Shown: positions 56,126-64,000 of the stretch, in pieces
How the letters are laid out: each line of letters opens with the position of its first letter
Position numbering within the stretch: the stretch's first letter is position 1
Source of the DNA: Lignipirellula cremea
GTDB lineage: Bacteria; Planctomycetota; Planctomycetia; Pirellulales; Pirellulaceae
Length of the DNA stretch: 64,000 bases
Assembly (NCBI RefSeq): GCF_007751035.1
Contig: NZ_CP036433.1
Coordinates: 8,537,001 to 8,601,000, forward strand
Direction of reading: 5' to 3'
Program-made: the position numbers and the translations under genes
The notes under the pieces: generated by a model
What the model saw: only the letters and a program-made list of their open reading frames with translations
Told to the model about the DNA's origin: nothing
Databases searched by the model: none

Positions 56126-57784
56126 ATGAGACGTGCTCTGTTTACCTGGCAGCATATCCTTCTGCCCCTACTGGCCGTCGCGGCGATAACAGGCGCCGCC
56201 GTCCCCGCTCACGCCCAGGAGAAGAAGCCGAACATCCTGCTGATTGTTTCCGACGACACTGGATACGGCGACCTGGGTCCCTATGGCGGCGGCGAAGGAC
56301 GCGGCATGCCGACGCCCAGCCTCGACCGGATGGCCCGGGAAGGGATGACGTTCTTCTCGTTCTACGCGCAGCCCAGCTGCACACCCGGTCGCGCCGCCAT
56401 GCAAACCGGCCGCATTCCCAATCGCAGCGGGATGACGACCGTTGCCTTCCAGGGCCAGGGCGGAGGCCTGCCCAAGGCCGAATGGACGCTCGCCTCCGTG
56501 CTGAAAACGGCCGGATACAGAACGTACTTCACCGGCAAATGGCACCTGGGCGAATCTGACTACGCGCTCCCCAACGCGCAGGGCTACGACATCATGGAGC
56601 ACTGCTTCCTGTATCATCTTAACGCCTATACCTATGGCGATCCGAACTGGTTTCCTGATATGGAGCCGGAACTGCGGGCCATGTTCAACCGGGTGACCAA
56701 AGGTTCGCTCTCCGGCGGCGCGGGGCAACCGGTCAAAGAGGACTTCAAAGTCAACGGCGAATATGTCGACACGCCCGAGAAAGGGGTGGTCGGCATCCCG
56801 TTTATCGACCAGTACGTGGAACAGTCGGGCCTGAAGTTCCTGGAACACGCGGCCAAAACGCCGGACAAGCCCTTCTTTATCAATGTCAACTTTATGAAGG
56901 TCCACCAGCCGAACCTGCCGGCGCCGGAGTTCAAGCACAAGTCGATCTCCAAAACCAAATACGCTGATTCGATCGTGGAGTTAGATACGCGTATCGGCCG
57001 CATCATGGACAAACTGCGCGAGCTGAAGCTGGACCAGGACACGCTCGTCTTTTACACCACCGACAACGGCGCCTGGCAGGACGTTTACCCCGACGCTGGC
57101 TATACCCCGTTTCGCGGCACCAAGGGCACCGTTCGTGAAGGCGGCAACCGCGTTCCGGCAATCGCCGTCTGGCCCGGCAAAATCAAAGACGGCGTGCGGA
57201 ACCACGACATCCTGGGCGGCCTGGACCTGATGGCCACCTTCGCTTCCGTGGCTGGCGTGAAACTGCCGGAGAAAGACCGCGCCGGAGAGCCGATTATTTT
57301 CGACAGCTACGACATGACGCCCGTCCTGCTGGGCAAAGGCAAATGCGCCCGGAAAGAGTGGTTCTACTTCACCGAGAACGAACTGTCTCCCGGGGCTGCC
57401 CGGGTCGGGAAATACAAGTTTGTGGTGAACCTGCGCGGCGACAACGGCGCGCAGACCGGGGCCCTGGCCGTCGACGCCAACCTGGGCTGGAAAGGCGCCG
57501 AAAAATATGTCGCCACCGTGCCGCAAGTGTTTGACCTGCTGCAGGATCCGCAGGAACGTTACGACGTGTTCATGAACAACTTCACCGAGCATACCTGGGT
57601 GGCGGTCACGTTCAACCAGTCCGTGAATGCGTTGATGAAAACCTACGTCCAGTACCCGCCGCGGAAGCTGCAGAGCATGACCTATACCGGTCCGATCACC
57701 CTGTCCGGCTACCAGCGATTCCAGTGGGTGCGAGAGCAGCTGGAAAAAGACGGCGTCAGCATTCCGCTGCCCACTGGCAACTAG
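56126..57784 (+). CDS. sulfatase (S1 family, formylglycine type)
   Basis: 552 residues with AAGGAG 8 bases before ATG 56126 and a signal peptide (ILLPLLAVAAITGAAVPAHAQ). Metal-site start PNILLIVSDDTGYGDLGPYGGG; the formylglycine motif is CTPGR (Cys85) in QPSCTPGRAAMQTGR. TYFTGKWHLGE and the second metal segment VFYTTDNGAWQDVYPD complete the site. It removes sulfate esters from a carbohydrate or aromatic substrate in the periplasm after Cys85 is converted to formylglycine by an external enzyme. Followed by a HAD phosphatase gene 217 bases downstream. Confidence 0.95.
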   Translation: MRRALFTWQHILLPLLAVAAITGAAVPAHAQEKKPNILLIVSDDTGYGDLGPYGGGEGRGMPTPSLDRMAREGMTFFSFYAQPSCTPGRAAMQTGRIPNRSGMTTVAFQGQGGGLPKAEWTLASVLKTAGYRTYFTGKWHLGESDYALPNAQGYDIMEHCFLYHLNAYTYGDPNWFPDMEPELRAMFNRVTKGSLSGGAGQPVKEDFKVNGEYVDTPEKGVVGIPFIDQYVEQSGLKFLEHAAKTPDKPFFINVNFMKVHQPNLPAPEFKHKSISKTKYADSIVELDTRIGRIMDKLRELKLDQDTLVFYTTDNGAWQDVYPDAGYTPFRGTKGTVREGGNRVPAIAVWPGKIKDGVRNHDILGGLDLMATFASVAGVKLPEKDRAGEPIIFDSYDMTPVLLGKGKCARKEWFYFTENELSPGAARVGKYKFVVNLRGDNGAQTGALAVDANLGWKGAEKYVATVPQVFDLLQDPQERYDVFMNNFTEHTWVAVTFNQSVNALMKTYVQYPPRKLQSMTYTGPITLSGYQRFQWVREQLEKDGVSIPLPTGN

Positions 57785-58001
57785 CCGCCCCGCGCAATCC
57801 TGGCGCAATCCCCGCGCGGGTCGTCCCCAGCCGGACGGCCCGCGTGATCTGCGGAAAGGAGTTGGCTTCCGCGTCTCCTGCTACCCGCAGGAAAAAAGTT
57901 GAGCTCCCATGAGCTATACTTTCCTGACGATTCACCTCTCGCGGCGGGCCTTACTGCGTCACAGGCCCGCCTTGCCGTTTTTGTGTCACGAGATTCGCAG
58001 C

Positions 58002-59018
58002 ATGAAAAATCCCCGCGTCCCACAGTTCCTGGCCGCCGCGATGGTGGCGTTCGCCGCCCTCGCCGCCGATTCCCGCGCCGCCGATCCGCTTCCCTCGTGG
58101 AACGAAGGGCCCAGGAAAGCAGCCATCCTGGCGTTTGTTGAGAAGACGACCACGGAAGGATCGCCCGACTACACGCCGCCCGCCGACCGCATCGCCACGT
58201 TCGACAACGACGGCACGCTCTGGACCGAGCACCCCATGTACACGCAAATGGCGTTTGTCATCGATCGCATCAAAACGCTCGCCGCCGAACATCCGGAATG
58301 GAAAACGCAGCAGCCGTACCAGGCGGTCCTGGAAAACGACCACAAGGCGCTAGCGGCCGCCGGGGAGAAAGGCCTGATCGAGCTCCTCATGGCGACGCAT
58401 GCCGGCATGACCACGACGGAGTTCGAACAGATCGTCACCGACTGGTTCGCCACGGCCCGGCATCCGCGGTTCCAGCGTCCGTACACGGAATGCGTCTTCC
58501 AGCCAATGGTCGAACTGCTCGCCTATCTCCGGGCGAACGGTTTCAAAACCTACATCGTTTCCGGCGGCGGCATCGAATTCATGCGTCCCATGACCTTGCA
58601 GGTCTACGGGATTCCGTCGGAACAGGTGATCGGCTCTTCGATCAAAACCCAGTTCGAAATCCGGGACGGCAAGCCGGTGCTGATGCGTCTGCCCGAGGTC
58701 AACTTCATCGACGACAAAGAAGGCAAGCCGGTCGGCATCAACCAGTTCATCGGCAAACGGCCCCTCGCTGCGTTCGGCAATTCCGCCGGCGATCGCCAGA
58801 TGCTGCAGTGGACAGCCGCCGGCCAAGGCGCCCGGTTGATGATGCTGGTGTTCCACGACGACGCCACGCGCGAGTACGCCTACGGCCCCGCCGACGGCCA
58901 GCCGAAAAGCCTGTTCGGCGCCTTCCCGCAAGACCTGATGGACGAAGCCAACACCCAGGGCTGGCAAGTCATCCGCATGAAAGACGACTGGTCCCGCGTC
59001 TTCCCCTTCGACAAGTAG
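58002..59018 (+). CDS. exported HAD-superfamily phosphatase
   Basis: 338 residues from ATG 58002, which puts a signal peptide first (FLAAAMVAFAALAADSRAA); a longer in-frame start at 57909 is unlikely. HAD motif I is FDNDGTLW with Asp68 and Asp70, motif II IVSGGG in KTYIVSGGGIEFM, and motif IV AFGNSAGDRQML. An inserted helical cap lies between motifs I and II, as in the phosphoserine-phosphatase-like branch. A secreted version could dephosphorylate small organic phosphates. It follows the sulfatase on the same strand. Confidence 0.9.
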   Translation: MKNPRVPQFLAAAMVAFAALAADSRAADPLPSWNEGPRKAAILAFVEKTTTEGSPDYTPPADRIATFDNDGTLWTEHPMYTQMAFVIDRIKTLAAEHPEWKTQQPYQAVLENDHKALAAAGEKGLIELLMATHAGMTTTEFEQIVTDWFATARHPRFQRPYTECVFQPMVELLAYLRANGFKTYIVSGGGIEFMRPMTLQVYGIPSEQVIGSSIKTQFEIRDGKPVLMRLPEVNFIDDKEGKPVGINQFIGKRPLAAFGNSAGDRQMLQWTAAGQGARLMMLVFHDDATREYAYGPADGQPKSLFGAFPQDLMDEANTQGWQVIRMKDDWSRVFPFDK

Positions 59019-59368
59019 ACGAGTCGGATCTTCCGCCCAAGCCGGCGTCCAATAGCGCCGGCCCTTTCCGTTGACTGGGCTCACCAGGCGTTAGCGCACA
59101 GCGTTCCGGCTCAGCCGCCGGGCTTATTCAGGCCGGTGTCCTTGCGGGGATACTTCTCGAACGTGGCGAGGAGACGGCCGCAGAAGCAGCGAACCTGTCC
59201 GGAACCGGCAGGATTGGCTGGCGGCGAAAGCAACGCGGCGCCATAAGAACGCGGACCGCCTTGAGACAGACGGCCCGCCTGTTTTGCCACGGAACCCGGA
59301 AGACGTGAAAGAAATCACGCCAGGTTCCAGGGAAGGTCGACGCCTGCGGCGCCGGCCTGCGGCTCCCT
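59019..59368. other. gene-free stretch between convergent genes
   Basis: 350 bases. No supported gene and no perfect terminator stem were seen between the HAD gene (plus) and the large sulfatase (minus, stop at 59369). Confidence 0.4.
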
Positions 59369-61867
59369 TTAGTTATTGACGTTTTTCTTGATTTCCTTGA
59401 CGGCCGCCTGATCTGCCGGCGACATCATCGACGGGCCCAGCTTGAAATTCACCTGGCTGAGCGTGCCGGTAAAGCGGAACGGCAGCTTGTAATCGCTGTC
59501 GTCCACCGCGGTGCGCGTATCCATGCCGACGTCGAGGGATTCGTCGATCGTCAAGATGGCCGGGATCGTGTGCGGGACCTTCAGGCTGGCGACCTGCTTG
59601 CCGTCCACGGACAGCACGCCGGCGCCGCCCTTGGCCATGCCGGGTCCGTCGTACGTGAAATCGAACACCAGGGTGTGCTTGCCCGGCGAGAGGGCGTCGG
59701 CGCCTTCCCAGCGGAACTTTTCGATTCCCAGGAAGTTGTAAACATACACGGGCTTACCCTGGAGCAGGTAAAGGCCATAGCCGCCGAAGCGTCCGCCGCA
59801 GGTGACGATCATTCCTTCGGCGCCGCCCGCGGGAACTTCCACGTTGGCGGTGATGGTGTACGACCGGGCCAGAATGTTGGGCGCCGCGCTATTGGGGACG
59901 CCGCTCAGTTCGGTCGTATAGGTGAACTCCGAACGTCCGGCCGTGTAACTCGGCTTGGGCGCCAGGATGCGAGGCAGGATCGAGTTGTCCAGCGGAAACA
60001 CCTGGTATTTGGCCGCTTCCACCAGGAACAGCTCCTGCAGCTCCCGCAGTTTCTCGGGATTCTCGGCGGCGAGGTCGTTACTTTCCGAGTAGTCATTGGC
60101 AATGTTGTACAGCTCCCATTTGTAGCCATTGATTACATCGGGGAACTTGCCCACGCCCATGAACCAGGGGGCGTTGGGCGGGGTGGTGGCGGCGACCCAG
60201 CCTTCATGATAGATCGCCCGGTTGCCAAACATTTCAAAGTACTGCGTGGTGCGGGTCGACGGAAGATTGGCGTTGGCTTTGTCCCAGGTGTAGGTCATGC
60301 TGACCCCTTCGATCGGCTTCTGGGCGACGCCGTCGACCATCACCGGAGCCTTGACGCCGGTCGCTTCCAGGAGCGTGGGGACGATGTCGATCAGGTGATG
60401 GAACTGCGTGCGGATTCCGCCGGCGTCGGTGATGTGGCCGGGCCACGCCATGACCATCCCCTGGCGCGTGCCGCCAAAGTGGGACGCCACCTGCTTGGTC
60501 CACTTGAACGGGGTGTCAAAGGCCCACGACCAGGCGACCGACATATGCGGCGTGGTCGACGGAGACCCCCAGGCGTCGTAGAACTTCATCTGGTCTTCGA
60601 CGGGCACATCGATCCCTTGGATTGCGGCCATATCGAACGGCGTGCCGATGGTCGAGCCTTCGGCGCTGGTGCCGTTGTCGCCGCTGATATAAATAATCAG
60701 CGTATTATCGAGCTTGCCCATGTCGTCGACAGCCTGGATCACGCGGCCAATCTCATGATCGGTGTAAGCCACATAGGCGGCGAAAACTTCTGCCTGGCGT
60801 GCGAACAGTTTCTTCTCGACAGCAGACAACGTGTCCCACTCGGGCAAGGTCGCGCCGCCGAACTCAGCCTGCCCTTGCGGCCAGTCCGTGAGCTGCGTAT
60901 TCGGCGGGATCACGCCGAGCCGTTTCTGGTTGGCGAAGATCTGCTTGCGCATCTCGTTCCAGCCCATGTCGAACTTGCCTTTGAACCGGTCGATCCACTC
61001 CTGCGTCGGCTGATGCGGAGCGTGGGTTCCACCGGGCGCGTAGTAGCAGAAAAACGGCTTGTCCGGCGCCGTGGCGTTGAGCTGGTTCAGGTACTTGATG
61101 GCGTCGTCGGCCATGCCGGTAATCAGGTTAAAGCCCGGCTTCTCGCGCCAGGGAAAGATCTGCGTATGATCGCGGAACAGCCACGGCGTCCACTGATCCG
61201 TTTCCCCGCCCATGAACCCGTAGAAATAATCAAATCCCATGCCGCTGGGCCATTGGTCAAACGGTCCGGCGACGCTGTACTGGTAGTCGGGCGTATTATG
61301 ATTCTTGCCGAACCACGACGTGGCGAAACCGTTGTCCTTGAGAATCCGACCGACAGTGGCGTTGTTCACGCCGATGGTCGAGTCGTAACCCGGATAGCCC
61401 GTGGCCTGCTCGGCGATGACGCCAAAACCGACCGAATGGTGATTGCGACCGGTAATGATGGCGGCGCGCGAAGGCGAACAAAGCGCCGTGGAATGAAACT
61501 GCGTATAACGTAGTCCCATCTTTGCAATGCGATCCATCGCCGGCGTCGGAATCACGCCGCCAAACGTGCTTGAGATTCCATAGCCCTGGTCATCGGTCAA
61601 GATCAGCAGCACATTGGGCGAACCTTTGGCCGGCGCAACGTTCGGCGGCCAGTACGGCTTGGAGTCCTTGGCGCTAAGGTTAATCACGCCTCCAAAACGG
61701 GACGGCGGATTGGGCAGATAACTGCCATCCACGGTGGTGGTGGCGCTCGGCGCACCGGGCGTGCCGGTGATCTCCTGGGCAATCGCCAGGTTGCCTGCCG
61801 CCAGGCAACCCGCCGCGCCCACAAACGCGAGGAGGAAAGCAATCGGAATCCTGTTTGATCTCAACAT
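59369..61867 (-). CDS. large arylsulfatase, exported
   Basis: 832 residues from ATG 61867, with a signal peptide (FLLAFVGAAGCLAAGNLAIAQ). The sulfatase core shows NVLLILTDDQGYG, the formylglycine motif CSPSR (Cys130) in TALCSPSRAAIITGRNHHSVG, SWFGKNHNTP, GGTHAPHQP and the second metal site ISGDNGTSAEG. It belongs to the long arylsulfatase branch (S1_4-like, such as Pseudomonas AtsA), in which a C-terminal beta domain of about 200 residues (TITANVEVPAGGAEGMIVTCGGRFGGYGLYLL...HTLVFDFTYDG) follows. Divergent from the esterase at 62467. Confidence 0.94.
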   Translation of the reverse strand: MLRSNRIPIAFLLAFVGAAGCLAAGNLAIAQEITGTPGAPSATTTVDGSYLPNPPSRFGGVINLSAKDSKPYWPPNVAPAKGSPNVLLILTDDQGYGISSTFGGVIPTPAMDRIAKMGLRYTQFHSTALCSPSRAAIITGRNHHSVGFGVIAEQATGYPGYDSTIGVNNATVGRILKDNGFATSWFGKNHNTPDYQYSVAGPFDQWPSGMGFDYFYGFMGGETDQWTPWLFRDHTQIFPWREKPGFNLITGMADDAIKYLNQLNATAPDKPFFCYYAPGGTHAPHQPTQEWIDRFKGKFDMGWNEMRKQIFANQKRLGVIPPNTQLTDWPQGQAEFGGATLPEWDTLSAVEKKLFARQAEVFAAYVAYTDHEIGRVIQAVDDMGKLDNTLIIYISGDNGTSAEGSTIGTPFDMAAIQGIDVPVEDQMKFYDAWGSPSTTPHMSVAWSWAFDTPFKWTKQVASHFGGTRQGMVMAWPGHITDAGGIRTQFHHLIDIVPTLLEATGVKAPVMVDGVAQKPIEGVSMTYTWDKANANLPSTRTTQYFEMFGNRAIYHEGWVAATTPPNAPWFMGVGKFPDVINGYKWELYNIANDYSESNDLAAENPEKLRELQELFLVEAAKYQVFPLDNSILPRILAPKPSYTAGRSEFTYTTELSGVPNSAAPNILARSYTITANVEVPAGGAEGMIVTCGGRFGGYGLYLLQGKPVYVYNFLGIEKFRWEGADALSPGKHTLVFDFTYDGPGMAKGGAGVLSVDGKQVASLKVPHTIPAILTIDESLDVGMDTRTAVDDSDYKLPFRFTGTLSQVNFKLGPSMMSPADQAAVKEIKKNVNN

Positions 61868-62466
61868 GCTGCATCTCAATTTAGAATAGACAGAAAAGCT
61901 ACAACCAGTCCGCTTCGTCAACCATCAATCCGGCCTCTTCGGCGGGCTGATAACCTGAGATCTGTACGCACCCCTCACGAGGAGACGCCACCACCTCAAA
62001 AATGGACTCGACAAGACACTCGTTAACTGCAGTTTCAGCCAGCTGGCCATACCCTCAGATTAGACAAAACGCTGCGATCTTGAAACAACCGCACGGTCCC
62101 CAAATAACAATCTTAACATTCTTGTAAGCGAAACCCGAAAACCATTTTTCCCTTTCGCCCCAGACAGCTCGTTGATGTAGATCCCCATTCGCAGGGGAAG
62201 AAGCTCGCTGCCGGGATGTCGCCCCAAACGATCTGCACCCTCTTCCTCGATGGGCAGGAGGGATTGTCCGGCTTGCGCTGCTAAAAGGCCTGCCCGACGT
62301 CGCCTGGAAAACCGCGCCACGGCGGATCGGCGCCACGCCATGGAACAGCCCCCCTGGCATCCCGCGTTGTTGCCCCTCGCCGGGTGCGGTATCGTGAGCG
62401 TGATACCACCTGGGGTTCACAGGCCCGCGTCCCCCGTTCCGCCCTCCCCTTTCAAAGAGCCGCATC
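61868..62466. other. divergent intergenic region
   Basis: 599 bases between the divergently read arylsulfatase and esterase genes. The part near 62045-62150 is the most A/T-rich (AATAACAATCTTAACATTCTTG) and is the likeliest promoter zone, but no clear -35/-10 pair was assigned. No gene supported. Confidence 0.45.
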
Positions 62467-63339
62467 ATGTCCCGAGTTATCGCCCTGCTGTTCGTGTTTG
62501 CTTTTGCCACGGTCGCCCAGGCCATGCAGGTGGAGCGCGACGTCCCATACGCCAAACCCACGCTGGAGCGGCAGATTCTCGACATCTATACGCCTGATAA
62601 CGCGAAGGGAAAAAGCCTGCCGGTCGTCTTTTGGATTCACGGCGGCGGCTGGCAAACGGGCGACAAGTCGGGCGTCGGGATGAAGCCACAGTTCTTCACC
62701 GACCGCGGCTGCATTTTCGTCAGCACCAATTATCGCCTTTATCCGCACGTCGACATGGGCGCCCTGATCGGCGACGTCGCCACGTCGCTCGGCTGGGTCC
62801 ACAAGCACATCGCCGCTTACGGCGGCGACCCGAACCGGATTCTCGTCGGCGGCCACTCGGCCGGCGCCCAGCTGGCGGCCCTGATCTGCACGGACCACCG
62901 CTACCTGAAGGCTGAAGGGGTCGAGTTCACCGCTCTCAAAGGCTGCATCCCGGTCGACGGCGATACTTATTATCTGCCGGGCATCATCACCGTCGCCGAG
63001 ATCCGCGCCTTCATGCACGACCTGCCGCAACCCGGCAAGTTTGGGCACCGCGCGAAGTTCGGCAACGACCCGGAAAAGCACCTCGACTTCTCGGCCGTTA
63101 CCCACATCGCCAAAGGGAAGAACATTCCCCCGTTTCTGATCATGCACGTCGCCGGTCATCCCGACACGACCGCGCAGGCCCGACGACTGGCCGCTGAGCT
63201 GAAGAAAGCCGAAATTGAAAACGAACTCTTCGCGGGACAGGAAACAACCCACCGCAAACTGAACAACGACATCGGCCTGCCTGACGACCCCGGCACCGCC
63301 GCTGTCATCAGGTTCATGGACAAAGTGCTTCGCCCTTGA
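62467..63339 (+). CDS. exported alpha/beta hydrolase, BD-FAE-like esterase
   Basis: 290 residues with a signal peptide ([19 protein letters not shown]). Core motifs: LDIYTPDN, oxyanion HGGGW in [44 protein letters not shown], nucleophile GHSAGAQLA with Ser131, Asp in [13 protein letters not shown] region and His in [10 protein letters not shown]. This is the pattern of BD-FAE/carbohydrate esterases that remove acetyl or feruloyl groups from plant polysaccharides. It may act with the neighbouring sulfatases outside the cytoplasm. Confidence 0.9.
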   Translation: MSRVIALLFVFAFATVAQAMQVERDVPYAKPTLERQILDIYTPDNAKGKSLPVVFWIHGGGWQTGDKSGVGMKPQFFTDRGCIFVSTNYRLYPHVDMGALIGDVATSLGWVHKHIAAYGGDPNRILVGGHSAGAQLAALICTDHRYLKAEGVEFTALKGCIPVDGDTYYLPGIITVAEIRAFMHDLPQPGKFGHRAKFGNDPEKHLDFSAVTHIAKGKNIPPFLIMHVAGHPDTTAQARRLAAELKKAEIENELFAGQETTHRKLNNDIGLPDDPGTAAVIRFMDKVLRP

Positions 63340-63449
63340 TTCCTTCAGCAGCCCGGGAAAACTCAACCTGGGCGACAGGGCGAGAGGCGGTCCTGTCTCG
63401 CCCTGCCTTCTGATCAACCCGTGCAGGTCCTCACGGTAGATTCGGCCGC

Positions 63450-64000
63450 ATGTCTGCGCTAGAAAATCCACAGATCCTCCGCTACCCATTTCCGTCGCAG
63501 TTCGATGGAGAAGGCGCCACGCGCACGCTGCGTCTGGCGACGTTTCGGTCGGGCGAGGATCCCAGTCCGTTCTTTTTCGAAGGACGTCTGGCCAGGCCGC
63601 AACAAACGGCCGAATTGCTGCGGGCCATCATGACGGTGGTGCAATCGCGGTTCCACATTCCGGCCGCCATGCTGGGGCGAATTCTGGCGGAAGCCGATCC
63701 GGTCGTCACCGCCAACGACGACCGCTTGCGGTTCGAAGGTTTCTCCGCCTGTTGCGGCGCCTACGCGCGACTCGACCTGCTGCCGGGCGCTTTCGCCGGA
63801 ACCGTCGCCGGACGCGGCACGACGAATGTCGATTTCAACCCGCCGATGCTCGCCGCGCTGGCTCGCGTCAAAGCAACCGACAAGGTTTCGCTGGCCGTCG
63901 GCGCCGACCAGGTGGTTCTGCAGCAGCAGGAATCCGAAGTGGTTGAGAAGAAGGTGAAACTACCCGTCCGCTGGCTCAAAGGTTTTGTCGAAGTCCAGAC
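63450..64000 (+). CDS. 5' part of a gene running off the window (possible SWIM-type protein)
   Basis: The frame opens at ATG 63450 (MSALENPQILRYPFPSQFDGEG) and stays open to the end, 183 residues seen. There is no signal peptide. Segments LRLATFRSGEDPSPFFFEGRL, ARPQQTAELLRAIMTVVQSRF, and VKLPVRWLKGFVEVQ at the edge resemble the opening of SWIM zinc-finger family proteins found in planctomycete four-gene clusters with MoxR/VWA partners. The zinc finger itself would be outside the window, so this is a tentative reading. Confidence 0.6.
   Translation, partial: MSALENPQILRYPFPSQFDGEGATRTLRLATFRSGEDPSPFFFEGRLARPQQTAELLRAIMTVVQSRFHIPAAMLGRILAEADPVVTANDDRLRFEGFSACCGAYARLDLLPGAFAGTVAGRGTTNVDFNPPMLAALARVKATDKVSLAVGADQVVLQQQESEVVEKKVKLPVRWLKGFVEVQ

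Overview
The window looks like a piece of a Planctomycetota chromosome, most likely Pirellulales. The evidence is high GC, a PSCyt1-DUF1549-DUF1553 gene overlapping a DUF1501 gene, several formylglycine-type sulfatases, an SHD1-domain secreted protein, an OprB-type porin, a PmoA/DUF6807 protein, zinc-ribbon-anchored proteases and many secreted proteins of unknown function. No rRNA and no CRISPR array were seen. One tRNA (Leu, anticodon CAA) is present.

Layout. 1-5.2 kb: the end of a secreted protein, an alpha/beta-hydrolase plus luciferase-like monooxygenase pair on the minus strand with its own terminator, a sulfotransferase and a YjfB-like small protein. 5.5-9.9 kb: a large exo-rhamnogalacturonan-lyase-like protein flanked by a dispersed repeat, and an unknown protein. 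10.2-15.1 kb: a secreted esterase and a tandem pair of membrane-anchored trypsin-like proteins, the first lacking its catalytic residues and the second complete. 15.2-19.5 kb: Mrp-type Fe-S carrier ATPase, LarE, and a DUF4912 protein with a Rho-N-like start, all on the minus strand. 20.4-29.7 kb: a complete F1Fo ATP synthase operon (two small AtpI/AtpZ-like membrane proteins, then a, c, b, delta, alpha, a DUF4870 protein, gamma, beta, epsilon) with a recognisable promoter and a strong terminal hairpin. 30-38.5 kb: FHA protein, RdgB, M20 amidohydrolase, a repeat patch, proline racemase family enzyme, OprB porin, LOR/scramblase-like protein, PmoA-like protein, tRNA-Leu and its terminator.

38.8-50.3 kb is an island of decay. 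An aryl-sulfate sulfotransferase gene is cut by an ISKra4-like element with an 8-bp target duplication. A secreted lysozyme-like gene is cut by an ISAs1 element, also with an 8-bp duplication. A REP-associated-type transposase sits between them. Further on are a membrane-protein pseudogene with two frameshifts and a nonsense codon, and a sulfatase pseudogene with a Trp-to-stop change and a missing 3' half. The broken lysozyme gene is the last of three minus-strand genes for secreted proteins (Cys-rich SHD1 protein, coiled-coil protein, lysozyme) that look like one uncharacterised operon.

50.3-64 kb returns to typical planctomycete content: DUF1549/DUF1553 and DUF1501 pair, two unknown proteins, a sulfatase followed by a HAD phosphatase, a large arylsulfatase on the other strand, a BD-FAE-like esterase, and the start of a gene that runs off the window. 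The recurring theme is uptake and breakdown of sulfated and pectin-like polysaccharides (sulfatases, exo-lyase, esterases, porin) alongside a standard energy-coupling operon.
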